DNA of 64,000 nt, from assembly GCF_016650635.1 (NCBI RefSeq), contig NZ_JAEKFI010000003.1, positions 682,001-746,000 of the forward strand. The letters are read 5' to 3'. Numbering within the stretch: position 1 is the first letter of the stretch; each line of letters starts with the position of its first letter. The stretch is from Pseudomonas sp. TH43 (GTDB lineage Bacteria > Pseudomonadota > Gammaproteobacteria > Pseudomonadales > Pseudomonadaceae). Both the position numbers and the translations under genes were made by a program. A model generated the notes under the pieces. It saw nothing but the letters and a program-made list of their open reading frames with translations. It did no database searches and was not told where the DNA came from. Shown here piece by piece: positions 1-8,783 of this stretch.

Positions 1-1068
1 CGCAAGATTGAGAATGAATTTCGGCAATGGATAGCTGAATGTGTGCGCGCCGATGCCGATCTGGTTGGATAAGGCGAACACCCATAGACCGAGCAACGCC
101 AACAGCAACCATGGCCGGCTACTCAATGCGTGCTTCAGCGGCTGGCTGTTTCTCAGCCAGGCGATCAGCGCCATGGGTATCAGCAGCAGTACGCCCAGCC
201 CCAGATAATTGAAACCTTCATAATCACCGCTGGCTTGCGGCAGATTTGGCAGGATCAAAGACCAACCTGCCGGATCGACAGGAGACAGCAGATTCATTCG
301 GTACAAACCGAAACCGCCGGACTTCGCACCATCGACAATCGCGAAGTAACCGGCCTGCCAACAACACAGGCTTACGACCACGAAGAGCAGCACGCCTTCG
401 ATCAGACTCTGCCGCCGCGTCAGTTGCTGGCTCGACCACTTGCCGAGCAGATCAGCGACCCATATCAGCGCAACCATCGCCAACAGGTAGGCATGTACCA
501 TCGCCGTCACCGCCAACAGCGCCCCCCACGCCAACCGGCGCCGATGCAGGCCGGGCACCAGAGCCAGATACAACGCCGCCAGAATCAGAAAATGCCCTGC
601 CAGAGAAAGGTGTGCCCCCATGCGCAAAAACATCGCGGGCGAGAACATCAGCAACCCCGCTCCCAGTAATCGAATCGCCGGATGGTCAGTCATCAATCCG
701 AGCAGCTTCCAGCCAAACCAGGCCTGTAGAACAAAACAAGCCAGCAGCCACATCCCGAAATACTGGAAAGTGTCGGGCAGCCACGCATTGAACGGCTTGA
801 ATAGCAGCGCCAGTAACGGATTGGAGTCGGAGAAGATGACCGAATTGCCCAGCTCAAGCCCGTAAAACGGATTGAGTCCCAGCGGAAACGTCCATGGCGA
901 ATGGCGAAAGAAATCCCATCCCAGATAATGCGTCGCCGTGTCGCCGAGCTCCAGCCAGGCAATGTTTTCAGGATCCAGAACTTGCGGCCCGATCAAGCAA
1001 AAGAAAGCCAAGACCCCGAGCAGCAACGGCAATAAAGACAGTGCGGCATGCTTTTGCCTGGCGCTCAT
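1..1068 (-). CDS. Large polytopic membrane protein of a surface-glycan operon (DUF6311-like), C-terminus outside window
   Basis: The frame is open from an ATG at 1068 to the window edge (356 codons visible), so the C-terminus is missing. The N-terminus starts MSARQKHAALSLLPLLLGVL and continues as a hydrophobic segment, followed by a luminal-looking stretch (WLELGDTATHYLGWDFFRHS) and further hydrophobic segments. This resembles the multi-pass membrane proteins annotated DUF6311 that sit beside gtrA/gtrB-like genes in Pseudomonas, thought to be membrane glycosyltransferases. The start codon overlaps the gtrA-like stop by 4 bp, so the two are probably translationally coupled. The family assignment rests on recalled N-terminal features and context; transferase activity is inference. 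Confidence 0.6.
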   Translation of the reverse strand, partial: MSARQKHAALSLLPLLLGVLAFFCLIGPQVLDPENIAWLELGDTATHYLGWDFFRHSPWTFPLGLNPFYGLELGNSVIFSDSNPLLALLFKPFNAWLPDTFQYFGMWLLACFVLQAWFGWKLLGLMTDHPAIRLLGAGLLMFSPAMFLRMGAHLSLAGHFLILAALYLALVPGLHRRRLAWGALLAVTAMVHAYLLAMVALIWVADLLGKWSSQQLTRRQSLIEGVLLFVVVSLCCWQAGYFAIVDGAKSGGFGLYRMNLLSPVDPAGWSLILPNLPQASGDYEGFNYLGLGVLLLIPMALIAWLRNSQPLKHALSSRPWLLLALLGLWVFALSNQIGIGAHTFSYPLPKFILNLA

Positions 1069-1451
1069 CGATACGTCCAGAAGTTGTGCAAGACAAACGT
1101 GAAGGCCGGAACCGTCAACGCCACGGCAGCGATGCCCAGCAAGTAATGGAGCCCGGCCATTTGCGCAGTCCAGGCAACCAGCATCGCCAACAAAAACCCA
1201 CAGCCGGAGACCGACAGAAAACGCAGCAATGTTCGCCCATGCAAGCGGGCAGAAAAGCTCCAGGTGGTATTGATCACATACGACACCACCGTCGCCACGG
1301 CGAAAGCCACGCCATTGGCGAGTGGCGGCAGCGCACTGACGAAATTGATGAACACAATTGCGATCAGCGCATGCAAAGCCGTGACGAACAACCCGGTCAC
1401 GGCAAAACGCAAACCTCGCTGGATCAGCGCTGATTTTTCCGCAGAGGTCAC
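1065..1451 (-). CDS. GtrA family membrane protein (polyisoprenyl-linked sugar flippase type)
   Basis: The 128-residue protein has four hydrophobic segments (about residues 15-35, 43-62, 76-95 and 103-122), the size and topology of GtrA. GtrA proteins are thought to flip undecaprenyl-phosphate-linked sugars across the inner membrane so that a periplasmic transferase can decorate O-antigen or another glycan. The start is a GTG at 1451 that overlaps the methyltransferase stop (GTGA), and its own stop overlaps the next start (ATGA). It lies third in a four-gene minus-strand operon behind a GtrB-like glycosyltransferase, which supports the same role. The substrate sugar cannot be told from sequence. 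Confidence 0.85.
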   Translation of the reverse strand: MTSAEKSALIQRGLRFAVTGLFVTALHALIAIVFINFVSALPPLANGVAFAVATVVSYVINTTWSFSARLHGRTLLRFLSVSGCGFLLAMLVAWTAQMAGLHYLLGIAAVALTVPAFTFVLHNFWTYR

Positions 1452-2158
1452 GGTTTCTGCGCCAAGACAAAAACGCTCAAACCGGCCAGGCGATTCATGC
1501 CCATCAACGGCAGTTCAAGGCTGCACAACGTTTTCAGTACTCTGTTCACCAGCGGATGGTGGCGCTTGAGCTGCGAGCGCGCCGGTTGGGCTTGCGCACC
1601 TTGCGGCAACAACCGCAGGGCCGCCGCAATCGGGAACACTGCACCGAAGTAATAACCGCCGCGCTGCAGCCTCAAACCGGCATCGCGGGCCAGCGTTTCA
1701 AACTGCGCCAGGGTGTAGCGACGCTTGTGTTCAAGGAAGTCATCGTGACCGCTCCACATGAACTGGAACGCCGGCACGGTCATCAGAAAACGGCTGCCGG
1801 AGGGCACTTTATCGACGTACATCTTGAGCAGGCCGAGGTCGTCATCGACATGCTCCAGCACGTCCATCAGCAGCACCAGATCGGCATCGAGGGTGTCGAT
1901 CCCGCGACGGTAATGCACCGGCTTGCCGGCGGTGGTGGCGCTGGAATCGGCCGGATAGCTGATGTCCACGCACCATGCCTCCTTCGCGTCGGTATGCGTC
2001 AGCAGATGATGCGAGAAAAACCCGGAACCGGCGCCAACATCGAGGATTCGCCTGATCGGCGCATCACCCAGTAACCGCGTGGTGGCCGCGGCTTTGGAGC
2101 AGTAATACCAATGCTCGTTGATGCTGTCGCCGAGGATGTCGGTTTCCTTGAGATCCAT
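1448..2158 (-). CDS. Class I SAM-dependent methyltransferase
   Basis: The 236-residue protein carries the Rossmann motif I (ILDVGAGSGFFSHHL, near residues 39-53), an acidic residue at the end of the next strand (WCVDISYPA) and motif-IV-type DLVLLMDVLEHVDDD, all typical of the Methyltransf_23/UbiE-like class I fold. It lies 3 bp downstream of the GT2 glycosyltransferase and overlaps gtrA by 4 bp, so it probably methylates a lipid-linked sugar or glycan precursor; that target is inferred from context only. It starts at the ATG at 2158. A hydrophobic C-terminal patch (YFGAVFPIAAALRLL) may hold it near the membrane. Confidence 0.85.
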   Translation of the reverse strand: MDLKETDILGDSINEHWYYCSKAAATTRLLGDAPIRRILDVGAGSGFFSHHLLTHTDAKEAWCVDISYPADSSATTAGKPVHYRRGIDTLDADLVLLMDVLEHVDDDLGLLKMYVDKVPSGSRFLMTVPAFQFMWSGHDDFLEHKRRYTLAQFETLARDAGLRLQRGGYYFGAVFPIAAALRLLPQGAQAQPARSQLKRHHPLVNRVLKTLCSLELPLMGMNRLAGLSVFVLAQKP

Positions 2159-2161
2159 GTT

Positions 2162-3127
2162 TCAATCCTTGGGGTCATAGACGCGACGCACCAGAAAGAC
2201 CGGTCGGCGTTTGGATTCGATATAAGTACGGCCGAGGTATTCGCCCAGCACGCCGATGCCGATCAATTGCAAGCCGCCGAGAAAGGTCACAGCGACCATC
2301 AGCGAGGCGTAACCAGGCATGTCGATACCGTGGATCAAGGTACGCAAAACGATAAAAATGGCGAAGGCAAAAGACACCAGCGACACCAATGCTCCTACGT
2401 AGGTCCAGACCCGCAACGGTTCGGTGCTGAAACTGGTAATGCCTTCGAGGGCGAAATTCCACAACCGCCAGCCGTTGAACTTGCTCTGCCCAGCTACCCG
2501 TTCAGGGCGCTCATAATCAACGTGGGTCGTGCGAAAACCGACCCAGGCGAACAAGCCTTTCATGAATCGCCGGGACTCGGGCAACGTCAGCAAGGCATCC
2601 ACCACGCAACGATCCATCAGGCGAAAATCACCGACGTTCTCGGGGAGTGGTTGTTCGGCAATCTTGTTGTGCAGACGATAGAACCAGTGCGCCGAGGTCT
2701 GCTTGGCCCAGGTATCGCTGCGGCGGCTGATACGGTGACCGAGGACGACTTCAAAACCCTCACGCCAGCGCTCGATCATTTGCAGAATAATTTCGGGGGG
2801 ATCCTGCAGGTCCGCGTCGATCGGCACCACGATCTGCCCGGTGGCAATCTGCAAACCGGCGGACAACGCCGCCTCTTTGCCGAAGTTGCGACTGAGGTCG
2901 ACGATACGCAGGCGGGCATCTTGCTGCTGACGATCCAGCAGCCGCTCAAGCGTGGCATCGGTACTGCCGTCGTTGACGAATACCATTTCGAGATCGATCA
3001 GCGTCTGGGCCTGAAAGACTTCATTGATGCGCAGCAGAAACGTGTCGAGGCTGTCCTCCTCGTTAAAAACGGGGACCACCAGCGATAACGTCACCTGCCC
3101 GGCCTGTTGCGTTCCGTGCTCAGTCAA
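2162..3127 (-). CDS. GtrB-like family 2 glycosyltransferase (undecaprenyl-phosphate sugar transferase)
   Basis: The GT2 domain begins at residue 12 (VTLSLVVPVFNEEDSL). A DxD metal/nucleotide-sugar motif lies at residues 104-106 (VPIDADLQDPPE), and two C-terminal membrane segments (about 241-268 and 276-300) are typical of GtrB/DPM1-type enzymes. Such enzymes move a sugar from a nucleotide donor to undecaprenyl phosphate at the cytoplasmic face. It is the first gene of the operon with the methyltransferase, GtrA and the large membrane protein. The start is uncertain: the longest frame begins with TTG at 3127 with little Shine-Dalgarno sequence, and a GTG eleven codons further in would leave the domain intact. 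Confidence 0.88.
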   Translation of the reverse strand: MTEHGTQQAGQVTLSLVVPVFNEEDSLDTFLLRINEVFQAQTLIDLEMVFVNDGSTDATLERLLDRQQQDARLRIVDLSRNFGKEAALSAGLQIATGQIVVPIDADLQDPPEIILQMIERWREGFEVVLGHRISRRSDTWAKQTSAHWFYRLHNKIAEQPLPENVGDFRLMDRCVVDALLTLPESRRFMKGLFAWVGFRTTHVDYERPERVAGQSKFNGWRLWNFALEGITSFSTEPLRVWTYVGALVSLVSFAFAIFIVLRTLIHGIDMPGYASLMVAVTFLGGLQLIGIGVLGEYLGRTYIESKRRPVFLVRRVYDPKD

Positions 3128-3405
3128 AAGGAGTGCTCTTTCTTATAGTGTTTGTCGGTCATCGAACAAGGTTCGACGCCATGAGCCGACCCGTATTAAG
3201 CAGCAGCGTGGTTGCTGTTGCAAGGGTCAGACGGCGTCATATTGGCCAATCCAGAGGCCTATTCCAGCGCTCTGGCCCGCGCCCTTCAGAAACATCCGCC
3301 AACGATTGGAAACAAATGTCCGATAGCCAAAAAAACCGCCTGCGCTAGGCTTGCGTCGTTGCGACACACTGGCTGTCGCAGGAAAAATCGCATGGAGCGA
3401 ACTGA

Positions 3406-3597
3406 ATGTATTTCGAGATTTACAGGCAATCCAGAGGCACTTCGAGCACCGGCAAAGGGCAATGGCGCTGGAGGCTGCGCGCAGGCAATCACGAGACCGT
3501 CGCCAGCGGCGAGTCTTATGTGAACAAAGCGGATTGTTTGCATGTGATCGGGTTGATCAAAGCGGTACATGGCGAAACGCCGGTCAAGGAAATTTAA
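3406..3597 (+). CDS. YegP/DUF1508 family small protein
   Basis: This 63-residue protein is a single DUF1508 unit: YFEIYRQSRG at the start, a WRWRLRAGNHETVASGES core and NKADCLHVIGLIK at the end, matching the usual pattern of aromatic strand, turn, then Ser/Tyr and a helix. Family members have one or two such repeats and no firm biochemical role. The ATG at 3406 follows GGAG by nine bases. It stands alone between the glycan operon and the small gene at 3750, with no overlap with either. Confidence 0.85.
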   Translation: MYFEIYRQSRGTSSTGKGQWRWRLRAGNHETVASGESYVNKADCLHVIGLIKAVHGETPVKEI

Positions 3598-3749
3598 CCG
3601 CGTGAGCCGAAGCAGGGCTGAGTCCTACAGCCACTTCCTTTTTTGACTGAAGCACTGGCGAGCCATTTCTGCCCCCCTAGGCTGATTGAGGCACGGGGCT
3701 ATCCGGCCCTGTCTCGCGACACAATCGAACTCAAACAGGAGCCGCAGAA

Positions 3750-3956
3750 ATGGCCAGAGACAAAGCGAAAGACGACAAGTACTTCAACTGCTCGCAAGAA
3801 CACGAAGCGGACTATGTCGCCGGCCTCTATCCGCATGCCAAGGACGAAGTGAAAACCTTCCTGACGACCGCGTGCATGGACAAGACGCTGCACAACTCGA
3901 CGCATAAGGATGTGTATGACTTGATCAAACGGAAGTTGGGCCACTCGCAGCCGTAA
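3750..3956 (+). CDS. Small conserved hypothetical protein (68 aa)
   Basis: I do not recognise a named family. The 68-residue protein is highly charged (MARDKAKDDKYFNC at the start), has two cysteines (CSQEHEADYV and TTACMDKTL) and ends in a basic segment (DLIKRKLGHSQP). An AGGAG lies at good spacing before the ATG at 3750 and a clear intrinsic terminator follows at 4000-4030, so it looks like a real monocistronic gene. There is no signal peptide or membrane segment, so it is probably cytoplasmic. Confidence 0.7.
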   Translation: MARDKAKDDKYFNCSQEHEADYVAGLYPHAKDEVKTFLTTACMDKTLHNSTHKDVYDLIKRKLGHSQP

Positions 3957-3999
3957 AATGGCTGGAGCGCGGGGTGATGTAGCCTTGCGAAAATGAAAA

Positions 4000-4030
4000 A
4001 GCCCCACGGGTTCAGGCCTGTGGGGCTTTG
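4000..4030 (+). terminator. Intrinsic terminator after the 68-aa gene
   Basis: GCCCCAC at 4001-4007 pairs with GTGGGGC at 4020-4026 and is followed by TTTG. It lies 45 bp after the stop of the small gene ending at 3956. Confidence 0.75.
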
Positions 4031-4134
4031 CATCTCAGATGGGGCACTCAACCTGAGTAGAGCGCGCAGCTCTATTGAAAGCAGCCGAGCCTCTCTGAAA
4101 AAAAGACTAATGAGATTCATAGAATCCAGAAACG

Positions 4135-4170
4135 AAAAAGCCCCGTAGATTTTCATCTACGGGGCTTTTT
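4135..4170. terminator. Bidirectional intrinsic terminator beside tRNA-Ser
   Basis: A near-perfect hairpin (AAAAAGCCCCGTAGAT at 4135-4150 with its complement at 4154-4170) has A-runs on one side and T-runs on the other, so it can stop transcription both ways. It lies 9 bp beyond the 3' end of tRNA-Ser and probably ends that transcript. Confidence 0.85.
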
Positions 4171-4178
4171 CTATGTAA

Positions 4179-4268
4179 TGGCGGAGAGATAGGGATTCGA
4201 ACCCTAGGTACCGGTGAAGGTACAACGGATTTCGAATCCGTCCCATTCGGCCACTCTGGCATCTCTCC
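4179..4268 (-). tRNA. tRNA-Ser(CGA)
   Basis: Read on the minus strand, the acceptor stem GGAGAGA pairs with TCTCTCC, the T-arm GGGTTCGAATCCC is present, a long variable arm marks a class II tRNA, and the anticodon loop TTCGAAA gives anticodon CGA (complement of 4232-4234). Discriminator G and an encoded CCA (4179-4181) close the gene. It sits between purC and a strong terminator. Confidence 0.97.
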
Positions 4269-4351
4269 AACGGCGCGCATCATAACAACACTTTTACCGA
4301 AAGCAAACCCTCTTTCGAAATTTTGTTCGTGCTATCAGATGCTTGCGTCGA

Positions 4352-5065
4352 TTAAAGCGGTACGCCCAGACGATTGGCGACTTCTTCGTAAGCTTCGATG
4401 ACGTCACCGAGGCCTTGGCGGAAGCGGTCTTTGTCCATCTTCTTCTTGGTGTCCTTGTCCCACAGACGGCAGCCGTCCGGGCTGAACTCGTCACCGAGGA
4501 CGATGGAGCCGTCGCTGAATACGCCGAACTCAAGCTTGAAGTCGACCAGCAGCAGGCCGGCGTCGTCGAACAGCTTGGTCAGTACTTCGTTGACCTTGAG
4601 CGACAGTTCTTTCATGCGAACCAGTTGCTCGGCGGTGCCCCAACCGAATGCCACGACGTGGGATTCGTTGATGAACGGGTCGCCCTTGGCGTCGTCCTTG
4701 AGGAACAGTTCGAAGGTGTAAGGGTTGAGCTTCAGACCTTCTTCAACACCCAGACGCTTGACCAGGCTGCCGGCTGCATAGTTACGCACGACGCACTCGA
4801 CCGGGATCATGTCGAGCTTCTTCACCAGGACTTCGTTGTCGGCCAGCAGTTTGTCGAATTGGGTCGGAACGCCGGCCGCTTCGAGTTTCTGCATGATGAA
4901 GGCGTTGAACTTGTTGTTGACCATGCCTTTGCGGTCGAGCTGCTCGATGCGCTTGCCGTCGAACGCCGAGGTGTCGTTGCGAAACAGCAGGATCAAGCGG
5001 TCAGCGTCGTCGGTCTTGTAAACCGATTTGGCTTTGCCGCGGTAGAGTTCTTCACGTTTTTCCAT
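4352..5065 (-). CDS. purC: Phosphoribosylaminoimidazole-succinocarboxamide synthase (SAICAR synthetase)
   Basis: PurC joins CAIR and aspartate with ATP to make SAICAR in purine synthesis. The 237-residue length is standard. Visible signatures are the N-terminal YRGKAKSVY nucleotide loop, [12 protein letters not shown], the [13 protein letters not shown] segment, LVDFKLEFG and [13 protein letters not shown], which match the two SAICAR synthetase signatures. The ATG at 5065 is preceded by GGAG. In Pseudomonas, dapA-bamC-MBL-purC lie together on one strand, as here. Confidence 0.97.
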   Translation of the reverse strand: MEKREELYRGKAKSVYKTDDADRLILLFRNDTSAFDGKRIEQLDRKGMVNNKFNAFIMQKLEAAGVPTQFDKLLADNEVLVKKLDMIPVECVVRNYAAGSLVKRLGVEEGLKLNPYTFELFLKDDAKGDPFINESHVVAFGWGTAEQLVRMKELSLKVNEVLTKLFDDAGLLLVDFKLEFGVFSDGSIVLGDEFSPDGCRLWDKDTKKKMDKDRFRQGLGDVIEAYEEVANRLGVPL

Positions 5066-5093
5066 GATGGGCTCCGCTTGCTAAGTAGGTGGG

Positions 5094-5855
5094 CTAGGCG
5101 ATGTGGCGCCAGTCGAGCCCTGAATCTTGATCGGCCAGTTGCAGCCAGTCCGGGTCGCACCCGAGGGTGTCGACAAAACATTGCCGGGCCAGCTGCGGCA
5201 TGTTGTTCTTGCGGCTCAGATGGGCCAGGACCAGGTGTTGCAAACCCTGCCAACCCAACTCGGACACCAGGAATGCTGCCTGGTGGTTGTTCAAATGTCC
5301 CAGCTCGCCGCCCACCCGCTGCTTGAGAAAGTACGGGTAATGACCACGGGCCAGCATGTCGCGACAATGGTTGGACTCGATCATCAACGCATCGAGATCC
5401 CGAAAACCGTCCAGCACCCGCTCGCAGTAAGAGCCCAGGTCGGTCAGCAGGCCGAAGCGCCGCTGCTCGTGATCACTGAAAACGTACTGGGTCGGTTCCT
5501 GTGCATCATGGGCCACGGCAATGACCCCTATGTTCAGTGCGCCGATCTGCAGTTGCTCGCCGCCGGCCAGAAAGCCTGCGGGTTCAATCGGTTTGCGCAT
5601 CCCGCGCAGTGTGCCGCGACTGAGGTAGACGGGCAGATTGTAGCGCCGAGACAGCAAACCCACGCCATGCACGTGGTCGGCATGTTCGTGGGTTACGAGT
5701 ATCGCGCTCAGTTGCGCCGGGTTCACACCCAGGCGCAACAGGCGTTTTTCGGTTTCCCGCAGGGAAAAACCACAATCCACCAGCACGTATGTATCAGCAC
5801 TGGCGATCAGCGTGCCGTTCCCTTGGCTACCGCTGCCGAGAACGGCAAAACGCAT
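5094..5855 (-). CDS. Metallo-beta-lactamase-fold hydrolase (YycJ/WalJ-like)
   Basis: The 253-residue protein starts MRFAVLGSGSQGNGT, a glycine turn typical of the YycJ/RNase Z-like branch, and has the metal motif THEHADHVHG (HxHxDH), a second aspartate in LLTDLGSYCE and a downstream histidine in VLAHLSRKN. The fold binds two metals and hydrolyses ester or phosphodiester bonds; the substrate of this branch is unsettled, with a 5'-exonuclease role proposed for WalJ in Firmicutes. It lies between bamC (6 bp gap) and purC (28 bp), so it is probably in the dapA-bamC transcript. Confidence 0.88.
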   Translation of the reverse strand: MRFAVLGSGSQGNGTLIASADTYVLVDCGFSLRETEKRLLRLGVNPAQLSAILVTHEHADHVHGVGLLSRRYNLPVYLSRGTLRGMRKPIEPAGFLAGGEQLQIGALNIGVIAVAHDAQEPTQYVFSDHEQRRFGLLTDLGSYCERVLDGFRDLDALMIESNHCRDMLARGHYPYFLKQRVGGELGHLNNHQAAFLVSELGWQGLQHLVLAHLSRKNNMPQLARQCFVDTLGCDPDWLQLADQDSGLDWRHIA

Positions 5856-5861
5856 AGTTGA

Positions 5862-6977
5862 TCAGCCCAGGTTGTCCTGAATCACGCTCAACACTTTGCG
5901 AGCTACTTCAGCCGGTGCAACGGTGTTGATGTTCTTCTCGACGGTAACCTGAATGTTCTCGCCAACCTTGCTCAGGCGAACCTGATAACGCTCGGCACGG
6001 GCTTCAACTTCTTCCTTGCTCGGCGCACTGCCGAACAGGCTGCTGAAGAAACCAGGCTTGTCGTCTTTCTTCTCGGCTTTTTCGGCCAGGTTGATGTAGT
6101 ACAGGCCCAGGCTGCGGTTGATGTCTTCAACGCGCCATTCGCCCTGCTCCAGCGCACGGCCAACACTCGACCACGCACGGTCCAGATCGGTACCGACGTT
6201 CAACACCGGATTACCGCTGCCATCTTCGCTGAGACTGACGCGGCTCGGGGTATCGAAATCACGCGAAGCCAGCATCGACACCGAACCGCCCTTCTCGGCG
6301 ATACGGCTCATGCTCGCGAGCATGTCGTCGACCAGCGCTGCGTCCAGGCCAGTGTTGACCGAACGGTTGGTGAAGGCGACGTCGGCGGTGCTGCCGGCAG
6401 GACGCTCGGCGCTGACCACGTAGATTTCGCTGGTGTTGCGCTGCACGCCTGGCTCGATACGCACACGAACGCGGGTTTCGCTGTCGCTGGCGATACCGGC
6501 CGCGCTCAGGCGCTTGGCCATGGCTGCGGACAGTTCGTCGGAATGCTGCCAGCTGGTGGTGAATTCGCCGGTTTGCGGGCGCTGTTCATCCAGACGGAAA
6601 CCGTTGTCCTGGAAGAACTGCACCGCCACTGGCCAGACTTCGGCCGGTGGATGCTGAGCCATTACCCAACGCGAATCGCCACTTTTCTGCAGCGAGTAGT
6701 CGGTCGCGTCGGCGATGGCCGACAACGGCTGTGGACGGGGAACGATGTATTCGCCCTTGGCGGTGTCGTCAGCGACGTTACGCGGGATCGGCAACAGCGG
6801 ATCCAGACGTTTGGAGGTGGTGACATCCGGTGGCAGTTGCATCGGTGCAGTCTGTTGCGCTTGCAGGTAATCGCTACCACGGTCGCGGAAATAACCTTCC
6901 GGCCCCCAGACCCATCCGCAGCCGCTGGTGCTGGAGATAATCAAGGCAAGTGCGGAAAGTCCGGCCATTCGCTTCAT
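5862..6977 (-). CDS. bamC: Outer membrane assembly lipoprotein BamC
   Basis: BamC (formerly NlpB) is a lipoprotein subunit of the BAM complex that inserts outer-membrane beta-barrels. The protein is 371 residues from the ATG at 6977. A longer frame to 7013 exists, but GAGGAAG sits just before 6977 and the sequence then opens with a lipoprotein signal (MKRMAGLSALALIISSTSGC, acylated Cys20). Two helix-grip-type domains follow (around residues 90-215 and 230-360), after an unstructured region with DPLLPIPRNV. It starts 17 bp after dapA, the usual arrangement in gammaproteobacteria. Confidence 0.94.
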   Translation of the reverse strand: MKRMAGLSALALIISSTSGCGWVWGPEGYFRDRGSDYLQAQQTAPMQLPPDVTTSKRLDPLLPIPRNVADDTAKGEYIVPRPQPLSAIADATDYSLQKSGDSRWVMAQHPPAEVWPVAVQFFQDNGFRLDEQRPQTGEFTTSWQHSDELSAAMAKRLSAAGIASDSETRVRVRIEPGVQRNTSEIYVVSAERPAGSTADVAFTNRSVNTGLDAALVDDMLASMSRIAEKGGSVSMLASRDFDTPSRVSLSEDGSGNPVLNVGTDLDRAWSSVGRALEQGEWRVEDINRSLGLYYINLAEKAEKKDDKPGFFSSLFGSAPSKEEVEARAERYQVRLSKVGENIQVTVEKNINTVAPAEVARKVLSVIQDNLG

Positions 6978-6994
6978 GCGTTGTACTTCCTCAA

Positions 6995-7873
6995 TTAAAC
7001 CAGGACGCTGCACTGGCGCAGGGCCGAGCGCAACGTTTCATGACAAGGTGTGCTCAGCCAGGTCAGCGGCAGGCGGATGCCTTCGTGCATCAGACCCATT
7101 TCAACCAAAGCCCACTTGACCGGAATCGGGTTGGCTTCGATGAACAGGTCTTTGTGCAGTGGCATCAGTTTTTCGTTGATGGCCCGCGCGGTATCGGCGT
7201 CGCCCTTGAGCGCAGCCTCGCACAGGTCGGCCATTTCGCGCGGAGCGACGTTGGCGGTCACCGAGATGTTGCCTTTGCCGCCCAGCAGGATCAGCTCGAC
7301 CGCGGTCGGATCATCGCCGGACAGCACGATGAAATCCTTGCTCACGCCGTCGATGATCGCTTTGGCACGTTTCAGGTCGCCGGTGGCTTCCTTGATGCCG
7401 ATGATGTTCGGCACGGTGGACAGGCGAATCACGGTCTCGGCCTGCATGTCGCAAGACGTGCGGCCAGGCACGTTATAAAGAATCTGTGGAATGTCGACCG
7501 CTTCAGCAATGTGCTTGAAGTGCTGGTACAGGCCTTCCTGAGTAGGCTTGTTGTAGTACGGAACGACCAGCAGGCAGGCATCGGCGCCGGCTTCTTTGGC
7601 GTTGCGGGTCAGCTCGACGGCTTCGCGGGTCGAGTTGGCGCCAGTGCCGGCGATGACCGGAATGCGCCCGGCAACCTGTTTGACCACGGCTTTGATGACG
7701 GCGATGTGTTCTTCTACATCAAGAGTTGCCGACTCGCCGGTAGTACCGACCGCGACAATGGCATGGGTGCCGTTCTTGAGATGGAAGTCCACGAGTTTGC
7801 TGAGGCTGTCCCAGTCCAGACGCCCTTGTGCATCCATGGGAGTGACCAGTGCCACCATACTGCCCGCAATCAT
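6995..7873 (-). CDS. dapA: 4-hydroxy-tetrahydrodipicolinate synthase
   Basis: DapA condenses pyruvate with aspartate semialdehyde, the first step of the lysine/diaminopimelate branch. From the ATG at 7873 it is 292 residues, the family length, starting [13 protein letters not shown] after a good AGGAG; the longer frame to 7957 adds a non-homologous N-terminus. Visible active-site elements are the [11 protein letters not shown] signature, the catalytic tyrosine region [13 protein letters not shown] and the Schiff-base lysine in [10 protein letters not shown]. It heads the minus-strand run dapA-bamC-MBL-purC and is divergent from gcvR. Confidence 0.97.
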   Translation of the reverse strand: MIAGSMVALVTPMDAQGRLDWDSLSKLVDFHLKNGTHAIVAVGTTGESATLDVEEHIAVIKAVVKQVAGRIPVIAGTGANSTREAVELTRNAKEAGADACLLVVPYYNKPTQEGLYQHFKHIAEAVDIPQILYNVPGRTSCDMQAETVIRLSTVPNIIGIKEATGDLKRAKAIIDGVSKDFIVLSGDDPTAVELILLGGKGNISVTANVAPREMADLCEAALKGDADTARAINEKLMPLHKDLFIEANPIPVKWALVEMGLMHEGIRLPLTWLSTPCHETLRSALRQCSVLV

Positions 7874-8212
7874 GAAACCGCTCCTGCCGGAAAAAGAGAG
7901 CGGTAATGGTACTGGCGCCAAGATGCTTGCACAAGCGAAGTACTGCGCTGCTGCCATTCCCCTTGGCGCCGCTTTTCGCTACCCTTCAGACTTTGATCGG
8001 TACAGATCAGCTTGTACGCCGGGTTCCAGCCTCCCTTTTCGGCCTCCCAGACCCCGTTCCTGCGTCGCTACGACGCGCTCCCGCTATAGTGGAGCGAGCC
8101 GCGAGTGCGTGCCGGGGCTTTTTGACGGACCGCCTGAATGGGCAAACACAGGCACTCCCCGGCGGCCAACGTCCGTAAACCTACCGACCGCTCATCGCTT
8201 TAGGAATGCTGC
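7874..8212. other. Divergent dapA/gcvR intergenic region
   Basis: This 339 bp gap must hold the promoters for dapA and gcvR. A TATAGT at 8085-8090 could be a -10 for gcvR, but no convincing -35 stands at the right distance. I see no RNA gene, riboswitch or repeat in it. Confidence 0.4.
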
Positions 8213-8773
8213 ATGTCCACCCCCACAGTTCGCGAACAATTCCTTGTCATCAGTGCCCTCGGCGCCAACCCCATGGAGCTGACTAACGTCCTGTGCCGCG
8301 CCAGCCATGAAAATCGCTGCGCCGTGGTTACCTCCCGCCTGACTCGCCACGGCGAGTGCAGTGCGCTGATCCTTGAGGTCTCCGGCAGCTGGGACGCCCT
8401 CGCTCGCCTGGAAGGCAGCCTGCCCGGCCTCGCCAAGAAGCACGCCTTCACCGTCAATGTGGTGCGTAGCGCGCCGCTGGAAAATCGCCCGCAAGCGTTG
8501 CCCTATGTGGCTTATGTCAGCTCGGCGTATCGCCCGGACATCATCAATGAACTGTGCCAGTTCTTCATGGATCACAACGTCGAACTGGAAAACCTGACTT
8601 GCGACACGTATCAGGCGCCTCAGACTGGCGGCACCATGCTTAACGCCACGTTCACCGTAACCCTGCCTGCCGGCACCCAGATCAGCTGGCTGCGTGACCA
8701 GTTCCTCGACTTTTCCGATGCGATGAACCTGGATGCACTGATCGAACCTTGGCGCCCACAGAACCCAATGTAA
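8213..8773 (+). CDS. gcvR: Glycine cleavage system transcriptional repressor-type ACT protein
   Basis: The 186-residue protein consists of two ACT domains (about residues 8-85 and 97-175), starting REQFLVISALGANPMELTNV and with the second domain opening YVAYVSSAYRPDIINELC. This is the architecture of GcvR, which in E. coli binds GcvA and represses the glycine cleavage genes. The gene stands directly before bcp (10 bp gap), the conserved gcvR-bcp pairing seen in E. coli and Pseudomonas. GcvA is not nearby, so the glycine-cleavage role is inferred from homology. Confidence 0.85.
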   Translation: MSTPTVREQFLVISALGANPMELTNVLCRASHENRCAVVTSRLTRHGECSALILEVSGSWDALARLEGSLPGLAKKHAFTVNVVRSAPLENRPQALPYVAYVSSAYRPDIINELCQFFMDHNVELENLTCDTYQAPQTGGTMLNATFTVTLPAGTQISWLRDQFLDFSDAMNLDALIEPWRPQNPM

Positions 8774-8783
8774 GGAAGCTTTC

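Noticed and set aside
130..669. 179-codon plus-strand frame at the window start
   Set aside because: Antisense to the open membrane-protein frame that runs to the window edge.
2111..3088. 325-codon plus-strand frame
   Set aside because: Antisense to the glycosyltransferase; shadow frame.
3133..3348. 71-codon plus-strand frame
   Set aside because: No Shine-Dalgarno, no recognisable sequence, and low coding character.
4343..5326. 327-codon plus-strand frame
   Set aside because: Antisense to purC and part of the hydrolase gene.
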